From Alloboseaceae bacterium BT-24-1 (lineage in GTDB: Bacteria; Pseudomonadota; Alphaproteobacteria; Rhizobiales; Beijerinckiaceae), in assembly GCA_025846845.1 (NCBI GenBank), contig JAOYTL010000024.1, forward strand, positions 1 to 64,000: a stretch of 64,000 nt of DNA, written 5' to 3'. How positions within the stretch are numbered: position 1 is the stretch's first letter; each line of letters starts with the position of its first letter. The notes beneath the pieces were generated by a model, which was not told where the DNA came from, made no database searches, and was given only the letters and a program-made list of their open reading frames with translations. Of the stretch, positions 1-8,764 are shown in pieces. Made by a program: the position numbers and the translations under genes.

Positions 1-240
1 AGAACAACGCCTCCTGCGCCACCTGTCGCTCGCCCATCATCGCGCCGCCCTCCATCCACGAGCACGACTGAATCAGGACTTCACCACCTCAGCAACGCCG
101 ACTTTTTCAACGCTATCGGTCGGAAGCCGACAATATCGGCCGGCCAGATTGGCCCCCCGGCTAGCCCACATCATTTGACATTACCGACTGCCTTGAAGGC
201 ATCAAATCATTTGGCGTGGTGACTTTTTCGGAGGAAGGAG
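1..240. other. Left-edge region without a confident gene
   Basis: All three plus-strand frames are open from the left edge for at least 66 bases (stops near 69, 176 and 222), but none gives a protein I recognise. The mixed composition could be the decayed tail of a mobile element or of an upstream gene; this is a guess. Nothing else is supported here. Confidence 0.3.
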
Positions 241-375
241 ATGCTGTGCTCATCGCCGGCGGACCCCGTTGAACTTGCTCGCGTCGGTGCCGCGTTGCGT
301 GCCTGCTACACTGCCCAGCTTGCCGAGAGCGCACAGGACCACGCCTTCAAGGCAAACATCGCCGTCAGGTTCTGA
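241..375 (+). CDS. Small hypothetical protein (44 aa)
   Basis: An ATG follows directly after a purine-rich GGAGGAAGGAG stretch, a very good ribosome binding site, and the frame runs 44 codons to TGA. The product begins MLCSSPADPVELARVGAAL and has the look of a short amphipathic helical protein with two cysteines (residues 3 and 24). There is no signal peptide or membrane segment. I do not recognise a family; alphaproteobacteria carry several short regulators of this size, but no specific assignment is justified. The excellent Shine-Dalgarno sequence is the main reason for calling it. It is followed within 20 bases by a hairpin that could end its transcript. Confidence 0.4.
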   Translation: MLCSSPADPVELARVGAALRACYTAQLAESAQDHAFKANIAVRF

Positions 376-393
376 TCGCGAGAGGTAGCAAGG

Positions 394-416
394 ACCCCTC
401 TTCGGTGCGGAGGGGT
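394..416. terminator. Possible hairpin terminator
   Basis: ACCCCTC (394-400) and GAGGGGT (410-416) form a perfect 7-bp stem around a 9-base loop. It lies just after the small ORF on the plus strand and beyond the end of the RNA methyltransferase gene on the minus strand, so it may serve both. No run of T follows, so intrinsic termination is uncertain. Confidence 0.35.
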
Positions 417-471
417 TCGTCCGGCCAGGTCTCGCCGCACAAGTTCGTCGAAGCGGCGACGCGCTGTGCCG

Positions 472-1275
472 TCAGGCTTTCGGCTCGCCGCTCCGGCCGG
501 CTCTCGGCCCTTCGGCCAATGACTTGAAGACGCCGCGCAGGGTGCGCGCTTCCTGCTCGGTCATGCCCAGCCGGTGCAGGATGTCGCGTAGATTGGCGGT
601 CATGACCGGTTTCTTGCCGGGCGGAAAGAAGCCGCAGCGCTCGAGCTCGCCCTCGAGATAGTCGAACATCGAGAGCACGGTGGCGCGGCTCGCCGGCGGC
701 GAGGGGTTGTTCTCGCGGAAGGGCGGCTCGCCGCCGCTCGCCTTCAGCCATTCATAGCCGCAAAGCAGCACCGCCTGCGCCAGGTTGAGCGAGGCGAAGG
801 CGGGGTTGACCGGGAAGGTCAGGATCGCGTCGGCGAAGCTGATCTCCTCATTGGTCAGGCCGATGCGCTCGCGCCCGAACAGGATGCCGACGCGCTCGTC
901 CGAGGCGATGCGCTCGGAAAGGTTCGGCATCGCTTCGGCCGGCGTGAAGACGCGCTTCATCTGGCCGCGCTCGCGCGCCGTCGTCGCCAGCACATGGTTG
1001 AGATCGGCGATCGCCGCGGCGGCATCGGGGAAGAGCCGGGCATTGTCGAGGATGTGGGTCGCGCCGGAAGCGGCTGCTGTCGCGCCCTTCTTGAGGCCGC
1101 CGCCGCTCGGCCAGCCGTCGCGCGGCGCGACGAGGCGCAGCTCGGTGAGGCCGAAATTCGCCATGGCGCGGGCGCACATGCCGATATTCTCGGCGAGCTG
1201 CGGTTCGACGAGGATGACGATGGGGGCTTGTCCCGCGATGGACGGGCGTGTGCGGTCGGTGCCAGAACCGGTCAT
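472..1275 (-). CDS. trmJ: TrmJ-type SPOUT RNA 2'-O-methyltransferase
   Basis: 267 residues. A SpoU/TrmH-family methyltransferase that uses S-adenosylmethionine to methylate a ribose 2'-OH; the closest fit is TrmJ, which modifies position 32 of tRNAs. The three SPOUT motifs are visible: EPQLAENIGMCARAMANFGL (about 24-43) with the motif 1 Asn, ILFGRERIGL (131-140) and NPAFASLNLAQAVLL (157-171), which build the trefoil-knot cofactor site. The C-terminal part, about 195-255, is the helical extension seen in TrmJ rather than in short TrmL. It follows the two chemoreceptor genes on the same strand with a gap of 73 bases. The family call is firm; the exact tRNA target is inferred. Confidence 0.85.
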   Translation of the reverse strand: MTGSGTDRTRPSIAGQAPIVILVEPQLAENIGMCARAMANFGLTELRLVAPRDGWPSGGGLKKGATAAASGATHILDNARLFPDAAAAIADLNHVLATTARERGQMKRVFTPAEAMPNLSERIASDERVGILFGRERIGLTNEEISFADAILTFPVNPAFASLNLAQAVLLCGYEWLKASGGEPPFRENNPSPPASRATVLSMFDYLEGELERCGFFPPGKKPVMTANLRDILHRLGMTEQEARTLRGVFKSLAEGPRAGRSGEPKA

Positions 1276-1348
1276 GAGAAGGCTGTTTCCTGAAGGAGCG
1301 CGCAGCCATGCGCCGGCTGCGCGGTCTCCGTCAACCGCTCAGCGGCGA

Positions 1349-3532
1349 TCAAGCACGGCGGCGCTCGTGCCTGAGATCGGCGATGTGACCGGCTTGGCCA
1401 TCATCATGCGTCCTGAAGGCCGCGACCAGCGCGTTCAACCGCTCGATCTGCTGCCCAAGCGCCGTGGCCGAGGCGGCGCTTTCTTCTGCCAAAGCCGCGT
1501 TCTGCTGGGTCATCTCGTCCATATGCGCGATGGTCTGGCTCATCTCGTCGATGCCGCTGGCCTGCTCGGACGATGCCGAGGAGACCTCGGTGACCGTCGT
1601 CGCGACACGCTGCGAGGCCTCGACGATCTGGCCGAGCACCGCGCCGGCCGAGCGCACCAGCTCGACGCCGTCACCGACCTGCGCGTTCGAGGCCTTGATC
1701 AGCACCGAGATGCTCTTGGCCGCCTCGCTCGAGCGCTGGGCGAGAGTGCGCACTTCCGAGGCGACGACGGCAAAGCCTCTGCCGGCATCGCCGGCGCGTG
1801 CCGCTTCGACGGCGGCGTTGAGCGCCAGCAGGTTGGTCTGGAAAGCGATCTCGTCGATGACCGAGGTGATGTCGGAGATCTTCTTCGAGGCATCCTCGAT
1901 GCGGGCCATCGCCTGGACCGCATCGTCAACGATGGCGCCGCCCTTGCGGGCGATGCCGCTCGCCTCCTGCGAGAGCTTCGCGGCCTGGCGGGAGGCGTCG
2001 GCGGCGGCCTTGACCGAGGCGGCGAGCTCCTCGGTCGTCGCGGCGCTCTCTTCGAGCGATGAGGCCTGCTCCTCGGTGCGCTTGGAGAGATCGTCGGCGC
2101 CGCTGGTGATCTCGCGGCCGGCGGTCGCAACCTCGACGGAGGTCGCCTTGATCGCGTCGACAGTGGCGGCGAGGCGCTCGATCGCCGTGTTGAAATCCTG
2201 CTTCAGCGTCTCGTAGTCGTGCGCGACGGCATCCTCGATCCGCACGGTGAGATCGCCCTGCGAGAGACGCGCGAGCGCCTCGGCCAGCAGGCCGACGACC
2301 TCGCGCTGCTCGGCGAGCAGGGAGCCCTGCGCGGCCGCGGCTTCCTCGCGCTGCCTCGTGATGGTGAGGTTCTGGCGTTCGGCCTCGGCACGACCTTCGC
2401 TCGTCTCCGCCTCCAGCCGCTGCACAGAGAGGCCGTTCTCCTTGAAGACCTGCACGGCCTGCGCCATCTGGCCGATCTCGTCGCGGCGCGACAGGCCGGC
2501 GACGGCGACCTCGTAATCGCCGTTCGCGAGCCTGAGCATGGCGTCACGCAGGCGGCGCAAGGGCAGGGCGGTGGTGCGGCCGACGATGAAGGCGGCGATC
2601 AGGCCGAGCACGAGCGCGGCCGCGATCGTTCCGAGGATGATCGCCTGGGTGCGGGCCTGCGCTTCGGCGAGGCGGGCGCCGGCCTCAGCCTCTTCGGCGG
2701 CGAGCCGGGTTTCGAGCTCCTGCAGCGGCGGGGCGATCAGGTCGAACTCGCCGGAGAGTTTTTCACCGGCGAGCATGAAATCCTTCTCGGCCTTGGTCCA
2801 GGCGGGCACGATCTCGGCATAGGCCGTGAAAGCCGGGCCGATCTCGGCCTTGGCTTCGGCCGGGATGCCCTGGCGGCCGAGCGCGCGCTCGAAGCGGCCT
2901 TGCTCGACCTCCCACTGGCCGAGCAGGCTCTCGTCGAGGGCAAGGCGATAGGCGGCGTCGATCCGGCGCAAAGCGGCGAGAATGCCGGGGAGCCGGGCGA
3001 GGTCGGGCGAATCTGCCCCCATGCTGTGGGAGCGCACCTTGGTCTCCAGGGCCTCGGCAGCGTCTTCCAGCCTGGCGGCGAGGCCTTCCGGAGCGGCGGC
3101 GCGCAAAGCGAGCTGCATGGTGCCGATGGTCGTGAAGTCGGCTTCGATGGCCTTCATCGGCGCTTCGAGCGCGGCGATGCTGTCGCGCACGCGGTCGGCG
3201 CCGGCGGCGCTGCCAAGGCGCGTGATCGCCTGTTTCAGAGATTCAAGACCGGTGCCGAAGTCCTTGAGATCAGTGGCCTCTTGGCGGAAACGGACATCGC
3301 GGCTCAACGCTTTCAGTGCGAAGCTCGCGGCCCGGACCTCGCGTGAGCGGGCGGCGAGCGCAGAGTAAGCTTTGGAGTCCTCGAAGGCGGCCGTGAGTTG
3401 ACCGCTGCCGGTCCAGGAGGCGGCGCCGATCAGCACGAGGCCGAGGACGAAGACGACGCTGACCAGTGCGATCCTGAGCTGGATCGTCAGGCGCGATGCG
3501 GCCGAGCGTGAACTTGCGGTAGACAACGCCAT
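1349..3532 (-). CDS. Methyl-accepting chemotaxis protein (membrane, HAMP)
   Basis: 727 residues from the chosen ATG, which is preceded by GAGAGG; an in-frame start 39 bases upstream lacks a comparable site. Transmembrane segments lie near 19-39 and 297-319, enclosing a periplasmic helical sensor region of about 250 residues rich in Ala, Glu and Leu, as in four-helix-bundle sensors. A HAMP domain follows (from about 320), then the kinase-control coiled coil with the conserved hairpin tip containing AFQTNLLALNAAVEAARAGD. It signals to CheA/CheW. Unlike its upstream neighbour it ends in a basic tail (HERRRA) with no xWxxF methyl-esterase tether. The ligand cannot be inferred. Confidence 0.93.
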   Translation of the reverse strand: MALSTASSRSAASRLTIQLRIALVSVVFVLGLVLIGAASWTGSGQLTAAFEDSKAYSALAARSREVRAASFALKALSRDVRFRQEATDLKDFGTGLESLKQAITRLGSAAGADRVRDSIAALEAPMKAIEADFTTIGTMQLALRAAAPEGLAARLEDAAEALETKVRSHSMGADSPDLARLPGILAALRRIDAAYRLALDESLLGQWEVEQGRFERALGRQGIPAEAKAEIGPAFTAYAEIVPAWTKAEKDFMLAGEKLSGEFDLIAPPLQELETRLAAEEAEAGARLAEAQARTQAIILGTIAAALVLGLIAAFIVGRTTALPLRRLRDAMLRLANGDYEVAVAGLSRRDEIGQMAQAVQVFKENGLSVQRLEAETSEGRAEAERQNLTITRQREEAAAAQGSLLAEQREVVGLLAEALARLSQGDLTVRIEDAVAHDYETLKQDFNTAIERLAATVDAIKATSVEVATAGREITSGADDLSKRTEEQASSLEESAATTEELAASVKAAADASRQAAKLSQEASGIARKGGAIVDDAVQAMARIEDASKKISDITSVIDEIAFQTNLLALNAAVEAARAGDAGRGFAVVASEVRTLAQRSSEAAKSISVLIKASNAQVGDGVELVRSAGAVLGQIVEASQRVATTVTEVSSASSEQASGIDEMSQTIAHMDEMTQQNAALAEESAASATALGQQIERLNALVAAFRTHDDGQAGHIADLRHERRRA

Positions 3533-3599
3533 AGCCCTCTCACCTGCCGGGATCGGGCGAGAGCATGGCAAGTCATGCTTAATGTTCCGCTAAATACAG

Positions 3600-3628
3600 A
3601 GCGGGCACGGCTTGAGGCCGTGCCCGCT
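3600..3628 (-). terminator. Strong hairpin between the two chemoreceptor genes
   Basis: A perfect 12-bp stem, AGCGGGCACGGC (3600-3611) with GCCGTGCCCGCT (3617-3628), around loop TTGAG. It lies 29 bases past the end of the 3657-6161 chemoreceptor gene and about 70 bases before the next start, so it probably terminates or attenuates that transcript. The T-rich stretch on the minus-strand side is short (TATTT). Confidence 0.7.
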
Positions 3629-3656
3629 GTTTTCGGTCATAATGCTGGTATGCGTC

Positions 3657-6161
3657 TCAGAACTCTTCCCAGCCGGCATCGTTGGCGCGCTTGCGGGCCG
3701 GAGCCTGTCGCGGCGGCGCCTTCTGCTGCTCGACGAGTGCCGCAGCGAGCTTGCGCAGGCGCTCCGGCTCGGCGCCCCGGCCGGTCGCGATTGCTGCCAG
3801 GTCGGAGGTGCGCAGGGGCGGCGGGGCATAGGAGGCGGTAGCGGCCGGGGATTTCGCGATCGGCGCGAGCTCGTCGCCGGTCCTGAAGGCCGCGACGAGC
3901 GCATTGAGCTCGGCGATCTTGCCCGCCAGCGCATTGGCGCTGGCGGCACTCTGTTCGGCGAGTGCTGCGTTGGCCTGGGTCATCTCGTCCATATGCGCGA
4001 CGGTCTGGCTCATCTCCTCGATGCCGTTGGCCTGTTCGGTCGAGGCGGTCGCGACCTCGGAGATGGTGGTCTGGACACCGCTCGAGGCCTCGACGATGCG
4101 GGTCAGCGCATCCCCGGCCTGGCGCACCAGCTTCACGCCGGTCTCGACCTCGGTGTTCGAGGACGAGATCAAACCGGAAATGTCCTTGGCGGCCGCGCTC
4201 GAGCGCTGGGCTAGGGTGCGCACCTCGCTGGCCACCACCGCGAAGCCCTTGCCGGCATCGCCGGCGCGGGCGGCTTCGACCGCTGCGTTGAGCGCCAGCA
4301 GGTTGGTCTGGAAGGCGATGTCGTCGATCACCCGGATAATGTCGGAGATCTTCTTCGTGGCCTGCTCGATCCGGACCATGGCCGAGACGGCCTCGCTGGC
4401 GATGGCTCCGCCATCCTGGGCGACCTGCATGGCCTGTCCGGCCTGGCGAACCGCCTGCTGGGCGGCCTGGGCCGAGGCCTTGACTGAGGCGGCGAGCTCC
4501 TCGGTGGTCGCGGCACTTTCTTCGAGCGACGAGGCCTGCTCCTCGGTGCGCTTGGAGAGGTCGTCGGCGCCGGTCGAGATCTCGCGGGCGGAAAGGCCGA
4601 CATCCGAGGCATTGGCCTGGATGGTGCGGAGCGTCGTCGAGAGCCGCTCGGCGGTCTGGTTGATCGCTTCCTGCAGCGCGGCGAAGCGGCCACGATAGCC
4701 CGTCGTCACGCGGTGGGTGAGGTCGCCGCCGGCGAGCGACTGCATCGCCCCTGCGAACTCGGTCGTCGCAGCATCGACGACGGCGTTGATCTCGTTGACG
4801 CCCTCGACCAGCTCGCGCAGCGGCCCCTCGACATCGCCGGCTTCGGCGCGGCCGGAGAAGTCGCCGGCGCGGGCCGCCGCGACGATGCCCGCGACTTCGC
4901 CGACGAGCGTGCGGACCTTGGCGGCCTGCTCGGCATCGGCGAGCATGGCGACCTCGCGGTCACGGCGGTTGGTTTCGAGCGCGAGCGCGTTCTGGCGGTA
5001 GTCCTCGAGTGCGCCACTCAGCGTGCCGATCTCGTCGGGGCAGGGCGGGGTCGGAATCTTCTGGGCGAAGTCACCGGCCTGCATGCCGGCCAGCGCCGTC
5101 TGCAGCTGGACCAGCGGCCGGGCGATGCGGCGCTGCACGCCGCGCCAGCTCAGCACGCAGATGGCGAGCAAGGCGAGGAACAGGCCGCCGGTGATGGCGA
5201 GCCGGGTCCAGGCCCGCGCCAGCGTCGCCTGCGTCACGTTCTCCATCTCGTCGAAGGACTGGCCGACGGCGGCGAGGATCGTGTTGAACGGGCCGTTGCA
5301 CTGCTTGGTCCATTCCTCGGCGCCGACGACCGGGCTGCTGCCCTGGCCGACGCGGCCGATCTGCTCGTCCATCAGCCGGTTGGCGGCCGTGACTTCGGCG
5401 TTCATCGCACCGACCTTGCGCACCAGCTCCGGGCTGACACCCGGGCGGGCCGCCAGCTGCGTCAACTGTGCAACGCCGGCATCGGAGGCGCCGCGCATCT
5501 CGCCGAGCCGGCGCAGCTGCGCCGCATCCATCGGCTTGTTGCTGCCGAAGACCGGGCGCAGCACCGAGCACTGGGTGCCGTAGCTCGACCGCACGCGCCA
5601 GCCGGCCGCCTTGAAGTTCTGCAGGTCGGCGAGCGCCGGATCGGACAGGCGAACCGCCGTCGAGGTCGCATCGGCGGCGGCTGTCATCACGGTCTCGATG
5701 TCGCCGATGCCATTGTACCAGGGCATCGTCGCCGCGAGGCTGCGCTGCGGCTTCGGCTTTGCCGCTTCGGCGTACATCTCCGGCAGCTTGGCCGCAGTCG
5801 CCTTCTCCTTCTGGTCGATCGCGTCGGCAAGCGCGTTGCGATCGGCGAGGTCGGTGCTCCGCAAACGCGCGATGGCGCGGCCGAGTTCGTCCCGGTTGGC
5901 CTGCTCGATCTTCTTAAGCGTCGGCGCGGGATCGTCCGCGACCTGGATGGCGGTCTGGGCCTGGCCACGGTTGGAACGGATGGTGTTGCCGGCTACGAGG
6001 AGGGCCTCGTCGGCCGCGACCAGCTCGACCAGGCGGTGGCTGGTATAGACATCCTCTGCCGCCTGTTCCGCGAGAAAGGCGAGCGCGCCGAGTCCCGGCA
6101 CGCACAGACACGCCATGGTGGCGACGAGATAATTCCTGATGGAAGCGGGAAAGAGATTCAC
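3657..6161 (-). CDS. Methyl-accepting chemotaxis protein with C-terminal GWEEF tether
   Basis: 834 residues. N-terminal transmembrane helix about 9-31, periplasmic sensor region to about 320 with two isolated cysteines (198 and 288) that could form a disulfide, second transmembrane helix about 321-339, then HAMP (about 340-390) and a second HAMP-like unit (about 440-500) before the methylation helices. The signalling tip AFQTNLLALNAAVEAARAGD is present. The protein ends in a Pro/Ala-rich linker and GWEEF, matching the x-W-x-x-F pentapeptide that tethers CheR/CheB in high-abundance receptors. Its signalling domain is very similar to that of the downstream chemoreceptor, so the two look like diverged tandem duplicates. 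Ligand unknown. Confidence 0.93.
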   Translation of the reverse strand: MNLFPASIRNYLVATMACLCVPGLGALAFLAEQAAEDVYTSHRLVELVAADEALLVAGNTIRSNRGQAQTAIQVADDPAPTLKKIEQANRDELGRAIARLRSTDLADRNALADAIDQKEKATAAKLPEMYAEAAKPKPQRSLAATMPWYNGIGDIETVMTAAADATSTAVRLSDPALADLQNFKAAGWRVRSSYGTQCSVLRPVFGSNKPMDAAQLRRLGEMRGASDAGVAQLTQLAARPGVSPELVRKVGAMNAEVTAANRLMDEQIGRVGQGSSPVVGAEEWTKQCNGPFNTILAAVGQSFDEMENVTQATLARAWTRLAITGGLFLALLAICVLSWRGVQRRIARPLVQLQTALAGMQAGDFAQKIPTPPCPDEIGTLSGALEDYRQNALALETNRRDREVAMLADAEQAAKVRTLVGEVAGIVAAARAGDFSGRAEAGDVEGPLRELVEGVNEINAVVDAATTEFAGAMQSLAGGDLTHRVTTGYRGRFAALQEAINQTAERLSTTLRTIQANASDVGLSAREISTGADDLSKRTEEQASSLEESAATTEELAASVKASAQAAQQAVRQAGQAMQVAQDGGAIASEAVSAMVRIEQATKKISDIIRVIDDIAFQTNLLALNAAVEAARAGDAGKGFAVVASEVRTLAQRSSAAAKDISGLISSSNTEVETGVKLVRQAGDALTRIVEASSGVQTTISEVATASTEQANGIEEMSQTVAHMDEMTQANAALAEQSAASANALAGKIAELNALVAAFRTGDELAPIAKSPAATASYAPPPLRTSDLAAIATGRGAEPERLRKLAAALVEQQKAPPRQAPARKRANDAGWEEF

Positions 6162-6298
6162 GGGTCCTGTCCGAGCTGTGCTGGCGCGGGACAGGGGGGT
6201 GCTGGCGCTCCGCCCCCGCTCGCGATGGCGGGCTCGGCAGCGTTCGCATCATACCCTTAAAATTTTGCCTTATTTCCGCCTTGCCGCTGCGTGCCCGT

Positions 6299-7441
6299 TC
6301 AGCGTGCGGCCGCGCTTGCGACCGAGCGCATCACCCGCAGCATGTTTCCGCTGGCGAGCTTGGCGAGGTTCTCTTCCGACCAGCCGCGGCGGATCAGCTC
6401 GGCGATCAGGGCAGGGAAGGTCGAGGCGTCCTCGAGCCCATCCGGGGTGAGGCCGCCGAAGAAATCCGAGCCGATGCCGAGATGGTCATGGCCGATCCGC
6501 TTGGCCAGATAATCGAGATGGTCGCAATATTGCGCCAGCGTCGCCCTTGGCCGCGGGCCGGAGGTGCGGGTGATCTCGGCTTCCGCCTTCTTGAAGTCGA
6601 ACCCTTCACGCGCTTTGCCGTATTGATCTCTGGCCGGGCGGTTCCAGTCGCGCGAGGCCTGGCTGATGAAATCGGGCACGAAGGTCGCCATCACGACCCC
6701 GTTGTTGCCGGCGACGCGGTCGAGCACGTCATCGGGGACGTTGCGCGGGTGGTCGCAGAGCGAGAAGGCGTTGGAGTGCGACCAGACCACCGGCGCCGCG
6801 CTGATGTCGAGCACGTCATGCATCACCTTAGGCGCGACATGGGCGAGGTCGACGATCATGCCGAGCCGGTTCATCCGGCCGATCACCTGCTTGCCGAAGG
6901 CGCTGAGCCCGTTGTGGCGCGGCGCGTCGGTCGCCGAATCGCACCAGTCATGGGTGTCGTTGTGGCAGAGCGTCATCAGCCTGACGCCGAGGTCCCAATA
7001 GGCGTCGAGCGTCTCGAGCTCATTGTCGAGCGCCGAGCCGTTCTCGATCGTCATGAACAGGGCGATGCGGCCTTCCTTCTTGGCGGCTTCGACGTCATCA
7101 GCCGAGAGGCCGGGCCGGAAGACGTCGGCGTGGTGTTCCCAGATCCGGCGCATCAACGCGATCTGCGCCAGCGCAAAGCCGGCGGGCTTGGGGTGATTGG
7201 GCGGGACATAGGCGGCGAAGAACTGCGCCGCGAGCTTGCCGGCGCGCATGCGCGGAATATCGGTGTCGGTCTCCGGATGGACCTTGCCGAGGTCGTAGGT
7301 TGCGAGATCGCCCTTCGCGGCCGGGTCGAGACGCACGACGAAGGGCAGATCATTATGCCCGTCGATCAGCGGGATGCGATCGAGCAAAGCGAGTGCCTCG
7401 TCATGGGCAGCATCGGCGAGGTGAGGAGCGGCGAGGACCAT
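6299..7441 (-). CDS. Membrane dipeptidase family protein (peptidase M19)
   Basis: 380 residues, the normal length for the renal-dipeptidase-like M19 family of zinc hydrolases with an amidohydrolase-type barrel. The first metal motif is DGHND (27-31); further family landmarks are IENGSALD, DLAHVAPKVM, VVWSHSNAF and GIGSDFFGG, which carry the bridging Glu, the His ligands and a late Asp. Members hydrolyse dipeptides, often with D-residues. There is no convincing signal peptide in the first 25 residues, so a cytoplasmic location is likely. It is divergent from the liv operon across a 400-base intergenic region; a role in supplying or scavenging amino acids would fit, but that is inference. Confidence 0.88.
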   Translation of the reverse strand: MVLAAPHLADAAHDEALALLDRIPLIDGHNDLPFVVRLDPAAKGDLATYDLGKVHPETDTDIPRMRAGKLAAQFFAAYVPPNHPKPAGFALAQIALMRRIWEHHADVFRPGLSADDVEAAKKEGRIALFMTIENGSALDNELETLDAYWDLGVRLMTLCHNDTHDWCDSATDAPRHNGLSAFGKQVIGRMNRLGMIVDLAHVAPKVMHDVLDISAAPVVWSHSNAFSLCDHPRNVPDDVLDRVAGNNGVVMATFVPDFISQASRDWNRPARDQYGKAREGFDFKKAEAEITRTSGPRPRATLAQYCDHLDYLAKRIGHDHLGIGSDFFGGLTPDGLEDASTFPALIAELIRRGWSEENLAKLASGNMLRVMRSVASAAAR

Positions 7442-7672
7442 GGCGCACCTGGAAAACGGGAATCACGGGAACCGCGATCGTGGCAGGCGGCAGGCTGGTA
7501 AGCGAGGCCCAAAAGTGCATGGCCGGGGCGGGATCGGAGCCGCCATTCCGGTATCTCGCGTGGAGGTTGGTGCGACACTAGCGACAAGCGGTCCGATATC
7601 GCCGAATCGTACACTGCATGCCGAGCAATCATCTTGCGCGGAATGCGCGCGGGGCAGCAGCATCGGCTGCCT

Positions 7673-7686
7673 ATTGCATATGCAAT
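7673..7686. promoter_or_regulatory. Perfect 14-bp palindrome, candidate operator
   Basis: ATTGCATATGCAAT is a perfect palindrome that ends 16 bases before a TTGACA hexamer. Its shape resembles operators of dimeric helix-turn-helix regulators such as GntR/FCD proteins. It could control the liv operon or the divergent dipeptidase; the regulator is unknown. Confidence 0.45.
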
Positions 7687-7702
7687 GTCCCGCAGATTGC
7701 TT

Positions 7703-7731
7703 TTGACAGAAATGTGGCGCGGGGTGATTGT
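7703..7731 (+). promoter_or_regulatory. Putative promoter of the liv operon
   Basis: TTGACA (7703-7708) matches the -35 consensus exactly; the best -10 candidates are weak (TGATTG or GATTGT, 16-17 bases further). Transcription from here would give a leader of roughly 100 bases before livH. Confidence 0.4.
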
Positions 7732-7841
7732 CGAGCGTGCAGACCGTTGGTAGCTCTGCGCCGCAATCGCATCCCGCATGCGTCGGTGTCATGCCGCGCA
7801 AAAAGAACGGGTAACTGATTCGAGGGGTTAGGCGTCGTTCA

Positions 7842-8759
7842 ATGGAAGTATTCGTCCAGCAGCTCATCAACGGGCTGACCCTGGGGTCAATCTACGGCCT
7901 CATCGCCATCGGCTACACGATGGTCTTCGGCATCATCGGCATGGTGAACTTCGCCCATGGCGACGTGTTCATGCTGTCGGCCTTCATCGCGCTGATCTTC
8001 TTCATGCTGATCTCGGCCTGGTTCGGAGCCGGTCTGATCGTGCTGGCGCTGATCTTCGTCCTGATCCTGGCGATGTTCTTCACCTCGCTGTGGAACTGGA
8101 CGATCGAGCGCGTCGCCTACCGGCCGCTGCGCGGATCGTTCCGCCTCGCACCGCTGATCTCGGCGATCGGCATGTCGATCTTCCTGATGAACTTCGTCCA
8201 GGTCGTGCAGGGGCCGCGCAACAAGCCGATTCCGCCGATGCTGAACAAGTCGATCCTGCTGATCGACAGCGCGACCTATCCGGTCTCGATTTCCTACAAG
8301 CAGGTCGTGATCATCGTCACCACGATCGTGCTGCTCGCCGCCTTCTGGTACCTCGTGCAGAAGACACCGCTCGGCCGGGCCCAGCGCGCCTGCGAGCAGG
8401 ATCGCAAGATGGCCTCGCTGCTTGGCGTCGACGTCGACCGGACGATCTCGATCACCTTCGTGATGGGCGCTGCGCTCGCTGCGGTCGCCGGCGTCATGTA
8501 CCTCGTGCTCTACGGCGTGGTGAACTTCGCCGACGGCTTCACGCCGGGCGTCAAGGCCTTCACCGCGGCCGTGCTCGGCGGCATCGGTTCACTACCTGGT
8601 GCGGTGCTCGGCGGGCTGCTGATCGGCCTGATCGAGGTGATGTGGTCGGCCTATTTCACCATCGACTACAAGGACGTCGCCGCTTTCTGCATCCTGGCGG
8701 TCGTCCTGGTCTTCATGCCCTCCGGCATCCTCGGCCGGCCCGAAGTCGAGAAGGTCTAA
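7842..8759 (+). CDS. livH: Branched-chain amino acid ABC transporter permease LivH
   Basis: 305 residues, about eight hydrophobic segments. The N-terminus (QQLINGLTLGSIYGLIAIGY, about 6-25) and the segment GMVNFAHGDVFMLSAF are hallmarks of the LivH permease subunit, and the tail carries the family sequence AVLGGIGSLPGAVLGGLLIG. It forms the inner-membrane channel together with LivM and is driven by LivG/LivF; LivK delivers leucine, isoleucine, valine or related ligands. It is the first gene of a plus-strand operon and lies 5 bases from livM. The ribosome binding site is weak (GAGGGG about 18 bases upstream), so expression may depend on the leader. Confidence 0.95.
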   Translation: MEVFVQQLINGLTLGSIYGLIAIGYTMVFGIIGMVNFAHGDVFMLSAFIALIFFMLISAWFGAGLIVLALIFVLILAMFFTSLWNWTIERVAYRPLRGSFRLAPLISAIGMSIFLMNFVQVVQGPRNKPIPPMLNKSILLIDSATYPVSISYKQVVIIVTTIVLLAAFWYLVQKTPLGRAQRACEQDRKMASLLGVDVDRTISITFVMGAALAAVAGVMYLVLYGVVNFADGFTPGVKAFTAAVLGGIGSLPGAVLGGLLIGLIEVMWSAYFTIDYKDVAAFCILAVVLVFMPSGILGRPEVEKV

Positions 8760-8764
8760 AGCCC

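Larger units (their letters stand above)
7442..7841. other. Intergenic region between dipeptidase and liv operon
   Basis: No gene is supported in these 400 bases; short frames on both strands lack ribosome binding sites and coding bias. The region holds a 14-bp palindrome and a consensus -35 box, described separately, and must carry the divergent promoters for the dipeptidase gene and the liv operon. Confidence 0.6.

Noticed and set aside
2219..3346. Long open frames antisense to the chemoreceptor, MoxR, GGDEF-EAL and other genes (for example 2219-3346, 36149-36742, 46898-48208)
   Set aside because: They mirror strongly coding genes on the other strand, arise from GC-rich third positions, and have no recognisable protein features or ribosome binding sites.
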